Shown here: positions 1-12,288 of the stretch, in pieces
Layout of the letters: the number at the start of each line of letters is the position of its first letter
Position numbering within the stretch: position 1 is the stretch's first letter
Assembly (NCBI RefSeq): GCF_005239225.2
Contig: NC_133284.1
Span: forward strand, 32,288,339-32,352,338
DNA: 64,000 bases
Source: Populus alba
Lineage: Eukaryota > Streptophyta > Magnoliopsida > Malpighiales > Salicaceae
Direction of reading: 5' to 3'
The notes under the pieces: model-generated
Told to the model about the DNA's origin: nothing
The model's input: only the letters and a program-made list of their open reading frames with translations
Database searches by the model: none
Translations under genes and position numbers: made by a program

Positions 1-1814
1 TTTGGACATTTTCATTTTTTTCATTTTTTTTATAATCAAATTAGCTTAGCTAAGAGGTAATTTTGTATTTTAATAAATATAAAATATATTAAAAAAAAAC
101 AAAAGGTGACCGGCACGTGCAGCAGCGTGTGAGAGGCGTCTCTTGGTAGCCAAAAAATCCCCTTTCATGTGTCTTTGAAATTATCGTAGCGTCTTCTTCC
201 TAGTAAGTCGGCACATAGTCGCAGTGATTTGTAACTGGTGGTACTTTCATTCGTTTCCTCCTCTCTTCTCTTTTCTCCCTCTAAAAATGACGCTAATCAT
301 TCATGTTTTTAGAGTTGCCCTTTTATTTGTTGATATTTTAACTTCAATTGGTCTTTATTTTTTTTATTTTTATTTTTTATTTTTTGATTTTGTGAAATTT
401 TTTATTTATTTTCAATTTCATCATTCAATTCTGATTTGTAATGTGTTGGTTTTTTTTTTTTCAATTCGATACTTATTCTTTTTATTTATTTTTTCTTTGG
501 ATCCTTTTAATAAATTAACTTTACTTTTTAATTTCGCCCTTTAACAAAAAAAATTGTGGATTGACCCTTATTACCCGAGTTACAAATTTATCGTGCTAAT
601 TCGAATTGACTTGAGCCCTTTTATTTTTTGTTCTTTTTACCTAAATTTATCCTTATTAATTGGTTAGAAATTGAGATACATTATTTATTATAAAAAAAAA
701 AAAGTTTTTCACAAGTTATAGCGCTCACTTTTTATATTTAATTTATTTGTTATTGTTGTCTATTTTTTTCATCTAATTAAAATAAAATCAACTTTATTTA
801 ATCCAATTAAGTCTATGAGGTATATGAGCTGAATTATAAACCGCAAATGTTTTTTCTTCTTTAAAAAAGCATTTATAACACTTGAACATTATTTTGTACC
901 AAAAAAATAATAATAATCTGCCTCATGACTTAGCTCGGGTAGATGTCTGCCCCATGACTCGTTGGTTCGAAGGAGGTCCATATTGGATTAAACGTTTGTA
1001 ATGTATTTATCTCTGTGATCCATGCTAAGAAATACATGTACAATGCGTCCAATAGCGAAACTTTCTGCATATCTCAGCCTAATTTCACAGCCAACGGATT
1101 CAGTAATGGAGCATGAAGCCCAGCTCATGCTGGAATTGGAGTCCTTGTTCAGAAATCGATTGATGTTCGAGTATATGTTGACACGGGATTGGACTATTAG
1201 TTTAATACCTCTGTGAGGCATATTGCCTTCATATCTAACCCGAGCCAGACTGGGTCGAATATAGGGCAGCCGCCTGGTTTAAGTGATGAGCTGGGCTAAT
1301 TTCTGCATAATTTGCCAAGTTTTTAGTGATCCATTGTTTTCCCTCGGTCATCATTTTTACCAACTTGTTAGAGGATCACCTCTTGACTGTCCAGATTAGC
1401 AACTTAATTCATAGTTTAGTGATCCTCCCAAGAAAAATCCTGAATTGCGTCTCAAATTCTCTGTTCGAGTATATGGTGCCTGCAAAATGGTATATAACTT
1501 GGCGCTACTAGCGTGGACAATCCGCTGTCCCTCGGTTCCCACGGTTAAAATTGGGCGTCGAACGTTTTACACTAAGAAATTGAGAAAATAATAAAAACAA
1601 AGGATTCGTCCATGAAGTAAGGAAACCCTCGAAAGGTTTTATTACAGCTTTAAACAGCTACAGAACATCAATTGCACACTTGAATTGCCTTGTACAGAAA
1701 CAACGAGGTGGCAACGCGACTACAAACGAGCAGAAATTATTGTTCGTAACTTCTACACATGATCTATATGATTTATACATGTACAAGGCATGTACTTCGG
1801 TCCTCCATCAGAAG
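1..1814. other. Intergenic, no gene supported
   Basis: AT-rich DNA with short open frames that have no recognisable domain or codon structure. The part from about 1500 to 1814 lies immediately 3' of the asparagine synthetase stop codon and should contain its 3' UTR. The sequence at 1000-1220 is less AT-rich and has short frames open on both strands, but nothing in it is recognisable. Confidence 0.5.
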
Positions 1815-4800
1815 CTAACTTTGGATTGCAACTCCTGGAGCACCAACTTTCATCATTCGAGGAAGATTGTCAATAATCTCCGGTGGCGCCGCTCCAGCAC
1901 TGGCAAGAGCTGCCTGCTGTTCATAAGCAGAAAGATGCACACCCAATGCAGCACGGCCGGAAGGATCGAGATTGTTGGACCAGGAAGCATCCCATTCAAC
2001 AGCTTTAGCTGTGCTGCATGCTACACTGGCTCCTCCAGGAACAGTCAGCCTCGCTGAGTTCTGCAAACAAAGAGTAACTCGGTAATCGGATTAGAGTTGA
2101 AACCATTGGCTTAACTCGTTCTTCACTGGAATGGACCGTGGGAGGTTTCATTGGATTACCTGTGGGAAGAACCTCTCAAAAATCATTCTGTAGTAACAGG
2201 CCTCTTTGGTGGTAGGGGTATTATGTGGAAAGATGTGCCCAGCATTTTGCATCATCTTGTCGTTCACCTGAAAATATTAACTCAGGAGCATGAGCTTCCA
2301 TATAGATATACAATACAGATGCGACAAAAGGATGCAAAACAAAAGGTTAAACTCAAATAGGTACATGTAATTCAGCATGCGCTTTGAGACCATCAATCCA
2401 GCTATAGCCAACGCCATCGCTAAATTGCTCTTTCTGCCTGTAAAGAATATGCTGCAGAAAATCAAATTGGACATGTTAATTTAAAGGAATTAACGAGCTT
2501 GTGGAGGTGTAGGAAGACAATTAGTGTATGGACCTTTGGCAGATAAGGATGCTCCTCGTCGTCGAAGGCTTTCCTAAGAACCCATTTCTCGATATGTCCA
2601 GGTTTGATCTAAAGTAGATGGACAAGCACAGAGAAGACCGTTAAAAAAGTTTGAAAATCTTGAACGTTGATAATTTACACTTCAATAAAATTCGAACAAG
2701 CTTTTATACCATCTTCCATTCAGGATCAATAGCCATTGCAACATTAATGAAATCCTTGTCCAAGAAGGGGACACGGGCTTCTAGACCCCAAGCAGATGTT
2801 GCTTTGTTAGCTCTCAAGCAGTCATATTGATGAAGGGCTTTTATCTAAATACATACAACAGAATAGATCAGAACTCTTCGTTGTTATTTCTCTGTGTTCC
2901 AACAGAGAAGAGTGGTACATGCTTGTAGTTTACCTTGCGACATGTTTCGCTGTGGAGCTCTTCCTTATTAGGTGCCTTGTGAAAGTACAAATACCCACCA
3001 AAAATCTCATCAGAACCTTCACCGGAAATAACCATCTTCACTCCTAGCGCCTTGATCTTACGAGCCAAAAGGAACATAGGAGTACTTGCTCTGATGGTTG
3101 TAACATCATATGTTTCAATATGGTATATGACATCTTCAATGGCATCAATACCATCCTGTCACAACCCAAAAACGTCAGTTTACACCGTCGGGTAGTCGTC
3201 GAAGATTTGAGCTAAAAAACCTTGCTTGTGTTTTGTACCTGAACTGTGAAGTGAAATTCATGGTGGATGGTGCCCAAATAATCTGCAACTTCTCTAGCAG
3301 CCTTCAGATCTGGAGAATTCTGCTCAGCACACGGGTCACAAAATCAAGGACTGGATGAAAATCCTATTACTGCATTTCTTCCGACAAGAATTTACTCTCA
3401 CCTCTAGGCCTACACAGAAGGAATGGAGATGTGCCCCCCATTGTCTGGCAGCCTGTGTACCTGCCACATGCCGAGCAGTCACAGAAGCAACCAATGATGA
3501 ATCTAGCCCCCCGGATAAAAGCACTCCAAAAGGAACATCAGTCATCAGCCTCTTAATCACAGCCTGCATACGTCACCCTTGACACATGAGCGGCACAGCC
3601 TTAATAATTTCCGTTTTGTTAATTTTAACATTAAGAACCACTAACACAGCAGCTTCCGGCGAGCCCAATCATGTATGTTACCTTTTCAAAGGCCCTTCTC
3701 AGAGCAAGTGGGTCATATGGGGTCGAGGGAATAGCCTCAGAGAACCAAAGAGGATTGTACCACCGCCTTAATCCACCGGATTTGCTCGAGTATAAATGAC
3801 CAGGTGGAAAGCACTCGAAATGTTCGCAGTCGTCATTCAGACCTTTCAATTCCGACGAAATCCACACAGACCCTGAAAAATCAAAAGAACGGAGTAAATT
3901 CATCAAGTCAAATACAGCCCTTTACACATTATTTAGACTTGAAAAAAAGGGTCAGACAATCCTTTACCATCAAGTCCCCAGCCCATGTAGAGGGAGGTGA
4001 TCCCAATGGCGTCTCGGGCGACAATGAAACTGTTGTCACGAGTGTCCAGCAGAACAAATGAAAACATTCCGTCCAACATGTCCACAAAATTCTCGCCATA
4101 TTCCTCGTACTATAAGTAAACATGTGCAAAAACATGATTACTTGTTAGAACCAAGAACTACGACTACTTCCATTCTACATATCAATATCAGTCCTTTGGA
4201 TTCAGTTTTACTGGGAATTCATGTAATCTAATCATCGAATTTGTTAACACAACTAACCAAATGGGAGATAACATCACAGTCACTGCCTGTTCGAAACTTG
4301 TGATTTGGCAAAAGCTTCCTCAGTTCTTCATGGTTGTAAATTTCTCCATTCACCTATTTTCAACACCAGTAATGATTCATCAAAATTTACAGAAATCTCA
4401 AAATAATTTTAATTGAAATTTCCAGCCAAATTAATCTCCTGTAACAAAAGCCAAACTGTACTCTACAGCCTTAAACAAATTAGAAACTACAAAACAAAAA
4501 TTATATCCAAACCATATATTAGAGGGGATTGGAATAAAAGCAAACCGTGACAACGATGGCTTGGTCTTCATTAAAGAGAGGCTGATCACCAGAAGCCGGA
4601 TCAATAATGGCTAGCCTTTGATGAGCCAAGTAGAAGCCACCGTGCTGATAGAGCCCACTCCAATCTGGACCACGGTGCTTCAATCTGTTACAGTCAATAA
4701 CAAAATTGTACATCATCAGTTTACGGAACTGCTGTATTAAAAAAAAAAAATTCGTCCACCATCCCATCTCTTGTACAGTCCCATGTCACTATAAAGTTAA

Positions 4801-5308
4801 GCAAAATAAATAACCCCCTGTAGTCGTGATTAAACAGAAGATATTCATAGATCCTAATCAATTTAGGGCCCTTTTCATTTTTAATATTTCATGCTAAAAT
4901 TTAGTCCCACATCCATACATGCATCTAAAAACACAGTTTCAGTTTCAACCACAAGAACTAATTAAAGAAAAAAACGTTCCATGGAATTTATAATCATCAA
5001 TTCCTTTTGGTTCATTTTTTTAGGCTCATCGCGCTGAGAATGACACGAGCGGAGGAGCAACATATCTTCGTGTTTTATCAGTTATAAACTAGCAAGAACT
5101 GGTACTATATATCGAATAAACATTGAAAAAAAATATATAACCATTAATGTACTTTAGGGGTGCTTGTATAAAAATAAACTGAAAATTGAGGCGAAAATTT
5201 AAGAGATGGATAAACGGGAGAGAATTTCCTTCGAGAGAGCTCAAGAACTCGAACCCTTTTGGCCTGAGAGTCATCAGAACAACCCAAAACAGCAAGTATC
5301 CCACACAT
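1815..5308 (-). CDS. ASN1: Asparagine synthetase (glutamine-hydrolysing), 13 exons
   Basis: Cytosolic enzyme that makes asparagine from aspartate, ATP and glutamine; central to nitrogen transport and storage in plants. I read 13 coding exons: 5308-5229, 4684-4546, 4353-4258, 4109-3968, 3872-3682, 3563-3402, 3319-3239, 3155-2934, 2844-2710, 2608-2534, 2451-2365, 2267-2160 and 2060-1815. They total 1764 bases (587 residues), the usual length for plant class I ASN. The protein begins MCGILAVLG, so the catalytic Cys2 of the class II glutaminase domain is present. It continues with [18 protein letters not shown] and GSDCDVI. The synthetase domain has the ATP-pyrophosphatase loop [13 protein letters not shown] and then [14 protein letters not shown]. 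The C-terminus resembles ASN1-type enzymes ([19 protein letters not shown]). All phases agree and all introns are GT-AG except intron 1, which starts GA. If that donor is real the transcript may be mis-spliced. A TATA box lies upstream at 5554-5563. Confidence 0.95.
5223..5232 (-). other. Non-canonical exon 1 donor (GA) of asparagine synthetase
   Basis: Reading the minus strand, exon 1 must end after CGAAG at 5229 to keep frame with exon 2 (A|TTG AAG starting at 4684). The next bases are GAAATT, not GT. Insertion of one T would give the near-consensus donor AG|GTAAAT. No in-frame GT donor is available nearby: the GT in CCC|GTTTAT is in the wrong phase. Confidence 0.7.
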
Positions 5309-5553
5309 CCTTCTTTGTTTTTCAAAAATAAAACGTTGGTTATTGAAGATAGAAGTAGATTAAGTATATCTTAAGATCGAAGATAAAGATGGAACCAGGT
5401 AATAACGAGAGAATAATACTGGGGAAGAAAAAAGGAAAACGAAGAAGCAGGAGGAGAAGGTGATGGAGTGTTTAATAGGAAACCATAATCCGTAGAGTAA
5501 TAGCCTGTTTTGTTATTGTTGAATGAGCAGGTTACCTCGTCCTCAGTGCACAC

Positions 5554-5563
5554 GTATATATAG
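5554..5563 (-). promoter_or_regulatory. TATA box of asparagine synthetase
   Basis: The minus strand reads CTATATATAC about 250 bases upstream of the start codon at 5308, followed at once by an ACGTG core. This implies a 5' UTR of roughly 210-220 bases. The position is inferred from sequence only. Confidence 0.6.
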
Positions 5564-6279
5564 GGCAACATCGAAATATCCGCCACCCTATTAGCGGCGT
5601 CGTTTTTTCATTTTCATTTTCATTTTTCGTTTATTTTAGTGGTAGTTAGTGGTTACCGATTACCGGAAAAAACTCATAGGGCGGCAAACATCAACGGTTG
5701 TTTACGCGGTGAAAAACAGTTGGGTGTTGACAGTGATATATTATTTATCGGTAACCCGATTTTTAAGGACTTAGATGGTGAGGTTTATGGAAAGCACAAG
5801 GTACTTATGGGGAGTGCTGAGTCAGCAAAAGTCGTCGGGTGTTAATTTTTCAAGAGTCCACGTTGCTGTTAAGTAGACAATGCGGATAGGAGGACTTTCT
5901 TATGCCTTTTATTTTGAAAACAAATATAAATTTATTTTATATATTTGTTTTTATTTATTTAATCAAATAATTTTATTTATTTTCTTTTATATTATAAAAC
6001 AATAACCAAAGACACTCGATAAATATTGACATCACTCAATTGCTTTAGTTTCTCTAATTAACTTAATTTAAGTGATTTTTTATATTAATAAAATTAAAAT
6101 TTGAAAGATAATCAATACTAGATTCATGGACAACAAGAGAGTAAATTATGGAGGTAATATATATCACATATGAATAATACTAATATATTGATTCGTGTTT
6201 TGCAAGCAGGTTAATAATTAATTTTTTTAAATGTAAAACAAATATACCAAATATAAAACACCAAACCTAAAAATTTTAG
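5564..6279. other. Intergenic, upstream of asparagine synthetase
   Basis: Probable promoter region of the minus-strand asparagine synthetase gene, then AT-rich DNA. No gene or repeat unit is recognised with confidence. Confidence 0.4.
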
Positions 6280-6289
6280 GTTCGACTTC

Positions 6290-6780
6290 TAGTTGTAGAG
6301 CCAAATCCAATATTTTTAGACCCGATAGCCAAGGAAATTAGGTATGGCTGCGAAACCAAACTCAGCTATATTTTTTTATTAAAAAACAGCAAAAACAACG
6401 CACCGCAATGCTATAGAGTCATTCACGGTGCAAACATTATGTATACAGTACCCAACATAATTTTTTTTCTTTGGTCTAACTTGGCCTTCAAACCTAACAA
6501 CACTTTTTTACTAAAAAACAGAAAAAACAATACCCTCTCATACAATATCGTTTATAGTGCAAATATTCTATGTATATAATACCTTTTTCCTTTGGTCTGT
6601 CTGCGAGTCAAACCCAATAACTAGGGTTTTGTGACCAAGCCACACCCAACAATAGTTTTTGACTAAAAAACAAAAAAGACAACGCCCCATGATACTATAA
6701 TGCTGTCTATGGTGTAAATATTTTATGTTTATAGTGTAGTCTACAATGCAATTAGCCTATATTCACAATGCATGCTATTT
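6290..6780. repeat. Three-unit tandem repeat, about 135-150 bp period
   Basis: Three diverged units each hold an ACTAAAAAACA-like block followed about 40 bases later by GGTGCAAAC/AGTGCAAAT/GGTGTAAAT and TTATGTATA-like sequence. The blocks begin near 6369, 6504 and 6654. Between them are phrases such as AACCCAATAAC. The same family appears in inverse orientation at about 29160-29510. It looks like a non-coding transposon fragment of unknown class. Confidence 0.55.
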
Positions 6781-7379
6781 TTCCCACCTTTTAAAGTATA
6801 GTACAATATCCAATTTGAACATATTTTATAAAAGAAAAAACAATGAAACAAACCTTAAAATAGAAAAAAATAAAAAGACTTTTCATTGTGAGAGGTTCCA
6901 GGCTTCTAGCAGAACTTAGAATGCAATTGCTATTAATAATTCATTTCTGCCACGATATTAGGAAGTGGTGCTCTAATATTAATTAACAGTAAATTGTACA
7001 TACTCCATCCATTGCTACCTTCTTCATGTTGGATTTTCAAGCGTACAAAATCTGATTGCTTGGCAAAACGCAAGGAAACATTTCATAGGTTTACTATTAG
7101 AAAATAATGGTGATTCGGGGGAGAAGTACGATGATGTAAGTATTAAGTAGACAATGATTATATATCGAAAACAGAACAGTAACGTGTTATGATCACTGAT
7201 TGTGTCTGTGAAATAGCTAGCAGGAGTGTTACGCGTGGTTGTGATCAGCTGTTTAAGCTTAGCAGTGGAAAAGGCGTACGTGAATCCAGTTCTGTTTGAA
7301 GTCGGTAGATTAGTTGGCAGTTAAGTAGTTAGCAGTTAGTTGGCAGTTAGGATGTTATGCAGGAGGTTGTCACGGTTAG

Positions 7380-8140
7380 TGAGAGGAGGAATTGATGAGA
7401 AATCAGATACAAAGATGGTGGAAAGTAATCATTGAAGAACTACGAGATTGTAGAAATCCTGATAAGAAACCATTGAAGATGGTGGAAAGTACTAAAATGA
7501 AAGCTGTGGAGGAGCATTGTCGTAGGCTCGGAGATTAATACAAGAACTACAGGATTCCATGGCTGAGAACAAGGAATAATGGTTAGAGCAAGGCAAGCAG
7601 CTGGTAAACATGCAGATTGAGGCTTAGGCTTTAACAAACCAGTTTCAAGTGTTTTTAGCCAATTAGATAAAAAATTTGAACTTATTTGTTTTTGCATTTT
7701 AAAAATATTTAAAAAAAATTAATTTTTTTTTTGCTTCAAACTAATATTTTTTTTATGTTTTCAGATCATTTTGATGTGCTGATATCAAAATTAATTTTAA
7801 AAAATACAAAAATATTATTTTGAAGTATTTTCAAGTAAAAAAAACTTTAAAAAATAATTACAACCACACTATCATCACAAAGGCTAAGATTTTATTCTAA
7901 TTCCTTGTATAAAAAAGAAAAAAGCCAGACCAATTTTTGAAGTGTGGTGATAAATTTGTTCCCGGCCATCATTGCAATATTGCTATAGTATTAAACATGA
8001 TAGAAGGTGTCGAGGAAGAAAAGGAAGAGTCTTGGCAATGGAGGAGAGCGATCATAGTGAAAACATTGGTGATAAAAGTAGGGCTGATCATGGCAGGATA
8101 TGGACTTTCATTAAATGCCATGGTTGATAGTATAACACAG
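7380..8140 (+). pseudogene. Degenerate Ty3/gypsy gag remnant
   Basis: The phrase KCGDKFVPGHHC followed by LNMIEG and an acidic run (7937-8020) resembles the CCHC zinc-knuckle end of plant Ty3/gypsy gag, where KCGDKF-PGH-C is typical. Upstream (7380-7680) is a stop-ridden frame. The two parts are separated by a MITE-like insertion at about 7690-7880. No LTRs or pol were found, so this is a relic. The call rests on one short motif. Confidence 0.4.
7690..7885. repeat. MITE-like repeat, TTAAAAAATA / GATATCAAAAT core family
   Basis: AT-rich insertion with the phrase TTGATGTGCTGATATCAAAA, close to that of the repeats at 9892-10079 and 42996-43203. It ends in an ACAACCACACTA-like terminus. Boundaries are approximate. 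Confidence 0.45.
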
Positions 8141-8159
8141 TAAGAATTAGCAGTAAAGG

Positions 8160-9423
8160 TTATCATGGAGAGAACTACGTACTACCCTAGCAATTACAGT
8201 GACAAATACGAATGTCATGTTTTGTGATATTCACCGTCCTGTGTTCATTTTGGTTCATGCAAGGCCATGAATTTAAGGCAAATTTGAGGGTTCTTAAGCT
8301 GAGAAAGTGTGATTTTGTAGTTTATAAATGAATAAATACGGAGAAAGATGTTTATCTTTTATTATAAAGAAACACTTTTTAAAAAATATTTACAAGTTTG
8401 AGTTTTTGTTGTTTAATAAATTAAGTGAAAGTTACGGTGGAAGGATTTTTTTAATGGGTATTTTAATGTTATTATATGAATATTTATACTATCAAAAGAT
8501 GAAACTTGATACTTTATATGCTACTGAGAGTAATTTATTTTTGAATTAACTTTTTTATTTTTTGTAATTAATTTTAATATTTAGGACTGTTGAGATAAAA
8601 CTGAATAGCAACTATTTAGTTTAACTTAAAGTATAATTGTTTCATTAACACTCATGTAGTTTCATTTACCATTATTATATTAAAAGATATTATTGTGTTT
8701 TCAAATCTATTAAAATATGTTACTACACAGAAAACTACACACAATAAAAAATAAATTATTTCTTTTTGTCTTTTTTTCTATTTTGTTTTTAGATTTAGAG
8801 AATTTAGCTGTAATATGGAGATGCTGTCTTTATATGGAATAGATAAATATCTTAAAGATAATATTTTTAAACCTCTAAACTAATTTCTTATTTGTTTTTA
8901 TCCTAAAATGTTTTTAACATAACATATTGGCTAAGAACTCTTTCTCTGTTTTTTATTATTATTATTTTTATTGAGAAGAAAATATTTTTTTAAAAAAATG
9001 AGAATATTTTAAAGATATAAAGAGTTTAGTTGTATCATGAAGATATTGTTTCTATATGATACAAATAAATATTTTTAAAGACAATATTCTCAAAGCTAAC
9101 TTATTATTTGTTTTTATCCTAAAATATTTGTAACGTTCTTGATAACATATTGGCTAAGTACTCTCTCCCCGTTTTTTTTTTTTTTTTTAATTTTATTGAA
9201 ATGAAGATATTTTTCAAAAAAATGAATAGAGAAGGATAGGACTCAGTCATTATAAAAAGGTGTTGTGTTGCAGATTATGACCATTGGAAGGTCTAAAAAG
9301 GTGTTGTATTCTTATAACCGCCATCACTTGTTCCTTCCTTTTACAGTCATGACTATAATTAACGCTGTCATTATCATTGTTCGGTGTTGTCATGTTTTGC
9401 GTTCATCAGCGTATATTGTAGGA
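8160..9423. repeat. AT-rich intergenic with ~160 bp direct repeat
   Basis: No gene. Two diverged copies (about 8793-8960 and 9016-9175) share GAGATGCTGTCTTTATAT/AAGATATTGTTTCTATAT, then TTATTTGTTTTTATCCTAAA and ACATATTGGCTAAG. A poly-T run lies at about 9172-9188. Confidence 0.5.
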
Positions 9424-10260
9424 GTTATATATGTGGCAACAACTTAATCATATCGTCATTGGATATTATTTAAGATTTAGTATTTTTTTTTATTCTGTAT
9501 TTCTAATGCTTCTTTCTAAACACAAGATGACAAGGGTTTGGTAAGTTTTCATATATAATATATTTAAGTTCATTTCACTGTATGTTAAACTCAAATAAAT
9601 ATCAATCTAACAAGTTACAATTAAGTCATGAATATGAATTTTTTGTTATTAGTTTTGAATTTAAATTCAATAAAAAATCATGTTGTGTTATTTTCATTTC
9701 ATCATATATGCATTTAATTAAATTTTATAATTTAGTTATATATGTGTAGCAACAAGTTAATCATATCGTCATGGGATATTATTGATGAGTTAATGTTTTT
9801 TTTTTCTTATGTCTAATGCTTTTTTCTAAACCCTTAAAAAAGATAATAGCTTAAACAACTATGGGTTTGGTTAGTTTTTTATATATAATATGATAGTGGT
9901 TGTTTTTTAAAGTGTTTTTTATTTTAAAATATATTAAAATAATATTTTTTTTATTTTTTAAAAAATATTTTTGATATCAACACATCAAAATGATCTGAAA
10001 ATATAAAAAACATATTAATTTAAATAAAAAAAATTCAAAAAATTCAAAAATATTTTTCGACCACAATGCCAAACACGGCATATAATATACTTGAATTTAA
10101 CTATATTTTAAACTCAAATAAATATGATCTGACAAGTTACAATGCAGTCGTGAACATGAATTTCTCGTTATTAGTTTTGAATTCAAATTCAATAAAAAAA
10201 TTCATGATTTATTATTTTCATTTCATTATTAATGCATTTAATTAAATTTTATAATTTAGT
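9424..10260. repeat. ~311 bp tandem duplication, second copy split by a MITE
   Basis: Copy 1 spans 9424-9734 and copy 2 spans 9735-10260. Both begin GTTATATATGTG and share AATCATATCGTCAT, TTAAACTCAAATAAATAT and GCATTTAATTAAATTTTATA. Copy 2 is longer because it holds the insertion at 9892-10079. Confidence 0.75.
9892..10079. mobile_element. MITE inside tandem duplication copy 2
   Basis: A 188-bp element that starts GATAGTGGTTG and ends CCAAACACGGC. It is flanked by ATATAATAT at 9883-9891 and 10080-10088. The uninterrupted site is visible in copy 1 (near 9549-9563), where ATATAATAT occurs once. The internal phrase ATCAACACATCAAAATGATC marks the same family as the repeats at 7690 and 42996. The exact duplication length is blurred by the AT repeat. 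Confidence 0.65.
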
Positions 10261-11952
10261 TTAAATAGATATAAAAAATCATAAAAGTATCTCAATTTTC
10301 CAAAAAACAAATGTCCAATAGATACATTTTATTAGATGCAATAGATACATTTTATTAGATGCTGGATAAGCTACTCAATGGAGGAAGGGAAAATAAATTC
10401 AATTATGCATGACTCTTGCAATCTACAAAATTCAGAAGTCAACACTAACCTAACGGAAAATGAAGAGCCAATCCTTGTTCATTAATTTGAACACACCAAA
10501 AACCAAAATGCGAGTGTGTTTAAGAGTTTCTTTTTTTAGTTTTTAGATATTTTTAAAAATATTTTTATTTTTACATGCTCGTATGGCACTTGTTTTCTTG
10601 TATGCTCGTCTTCACCTTCCCTTATCAAGAACCTGTCCACGTAAGGAGTTACATCACACAAAAAGTCACAAGCAATGCTAATTGCCAATTGCCAATTGCC
10701 AACGCACAATCACGTGTCGAGTGGATAACTATAACATTCACAGCAGTGAAAACAATTTAAAATAAAAGGCAAGAGGAGCGCAGTGAGGGGTTTCCGTTTT
10801 AAGAATTGACCTAACTGTAATTTTCCTTCTTTCTGGAAAAAAGAAATGATTGGTCGCAAGCTTTGATCAAGTCTTGTCGTGCGGCGACACGAAGAGATGG
10901 CGTGTGTATATTAGACCATCCCAAGAGTCGCCCTTCTAGCCATGGAAAATCATTCTTTTCTCGCACTTGTTCTATTATAATTTATAACAGCCACTCACTT
11001 TTTCAAACTCTTTTGGCCGGCTTACTAATATAACTTTTCAATATAAAGAAATACATTCACTGGTCATAATTTATAAGGATGTAACTGAATTAGTTAATTT
11101 TTAAATTTATTTTTTAAAAATTATTAGTTTGAGTTTTATAAATTTTAGAATTATTAAAAATTTATATGGTTATTAATTTCAAGGTTTATAAAAGGAGTCG
11201 AGATACATACAAGTTGATCTAAATACTCACATTAATAATAAATAAAAAAATTCATCCAGCTAGTTCTATATATTTTTTCATCATAGCTGGGCTGTATCTT
11301 TAACTATATCATTTTCCTGAAATCTTATAGTGATAAAATAAACTAATATTATTTTTATCAAAAATAATATTACATTCACTTGTATATTCATTATTAGTGG
11401 CAGAGAAACAATTCAATTTAATAGATTAAACTGTTAAATAAAGTTTTAGTATATAATTTATATTATTATTTAACACACTTTCAAATAAAAAACTTTTTGA
11501 ACTTAAAATTTATACAAATTCATATTATTTTGTACTTAATTTTTATCAAATGAATAAAGATTGTGATATTTAAACTCATGACCACTTGATCATCAAAACT
11601 CTAATACTATATCAAAGAATCAATTCAACTCAAAAACTTAAGTTGTTAAATGAGATTACAAGATATGATTTATATTATTTTCTAACACGCCTTTTTAAAT
11701 AAAATTATTTTAGATTTGAAACTTATATACATTCAAAACTATTAAATAATATCAAAAAAATAATTTAATCTAATAACTAATTTAAATTATTAAATATAAT
11801 TTATATTATTTAATGTATAATATAATAAATATTATCTCTTGCCTTTAACTTATTGGTGTTGGATTTTTAATTTCTTGCAGTGCTTGTCCATCAAGGAATA
11901 GAAGAACCCACGAGGTACACGAAACTATAATTATATCCCAAATAACTATTAA
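10261..11952. other. Intergenic AT-rich, no gene supported
   Basis: No coding structure, tRNA or strong repeat unit recognised. It contains a 22-bp local duplication at about 10317-10362 (ATAGATACATTTTATTAGAT twice). Confidence 0.4.
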
Positions 11953-11996
11953 AGAACTCTAAAACGCGTGGGGAAAGTACTGTAGCTTTCCCCACG
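11953..11996 (+). repeat. 44-bp motif with 11-bp-stem hairpin, copy 1
   Basis: AGAACTCTAAAACG followed by the perfect hairpin CGTGGGGAAAG / TACTGTAG loop / CTTTCCCCACG (11967-11996). An identical 44-bp copy lies at 25806-25849, just after the large Helitron's 3' CTAG. It probably marks the 5' ends of two elements of one family. Confidence 0.8.
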
Positions 11997-12288
11997 GTTT
12001 TCCCTGCCAAAACATGCCAAAACATATCGCCTGTCATTAAATATATTATAATTGTGTAAGTTTTCTTCTTCTGTCAGCGACATCATGATGGTTTCTGAAA
12101 TGGTTTCAAAAATTAGGCTGCTGTTGTTTTCTTTCCGTGTAATTGGGTTTCTTTTCCTTCTATCAAGGGAACTGACATCTTATAATCTTTGGCATCATGT
12201 CCGTTTTCATTGTTTCCTTTTCTGTTATTTGATCACATTGTCACCTCTTCTTTTCCCCAGCCAAAACCCACACTAGCAATCAACATCC

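Noticed and set aside
224..544. 106-codon frame rich in Phe/Leu/Ile
   Set aside because: It is a T-rich low-complexity stretch; the composition explains the open frame and no domain is visible.
900..985. tRNA-like phrases TAGCTCGGGTAGA and GGTTCGAAGG
   Set aside because: Spacing roughly fits A and B boxes but no cloverleaf arms, tail or target duplication were found.
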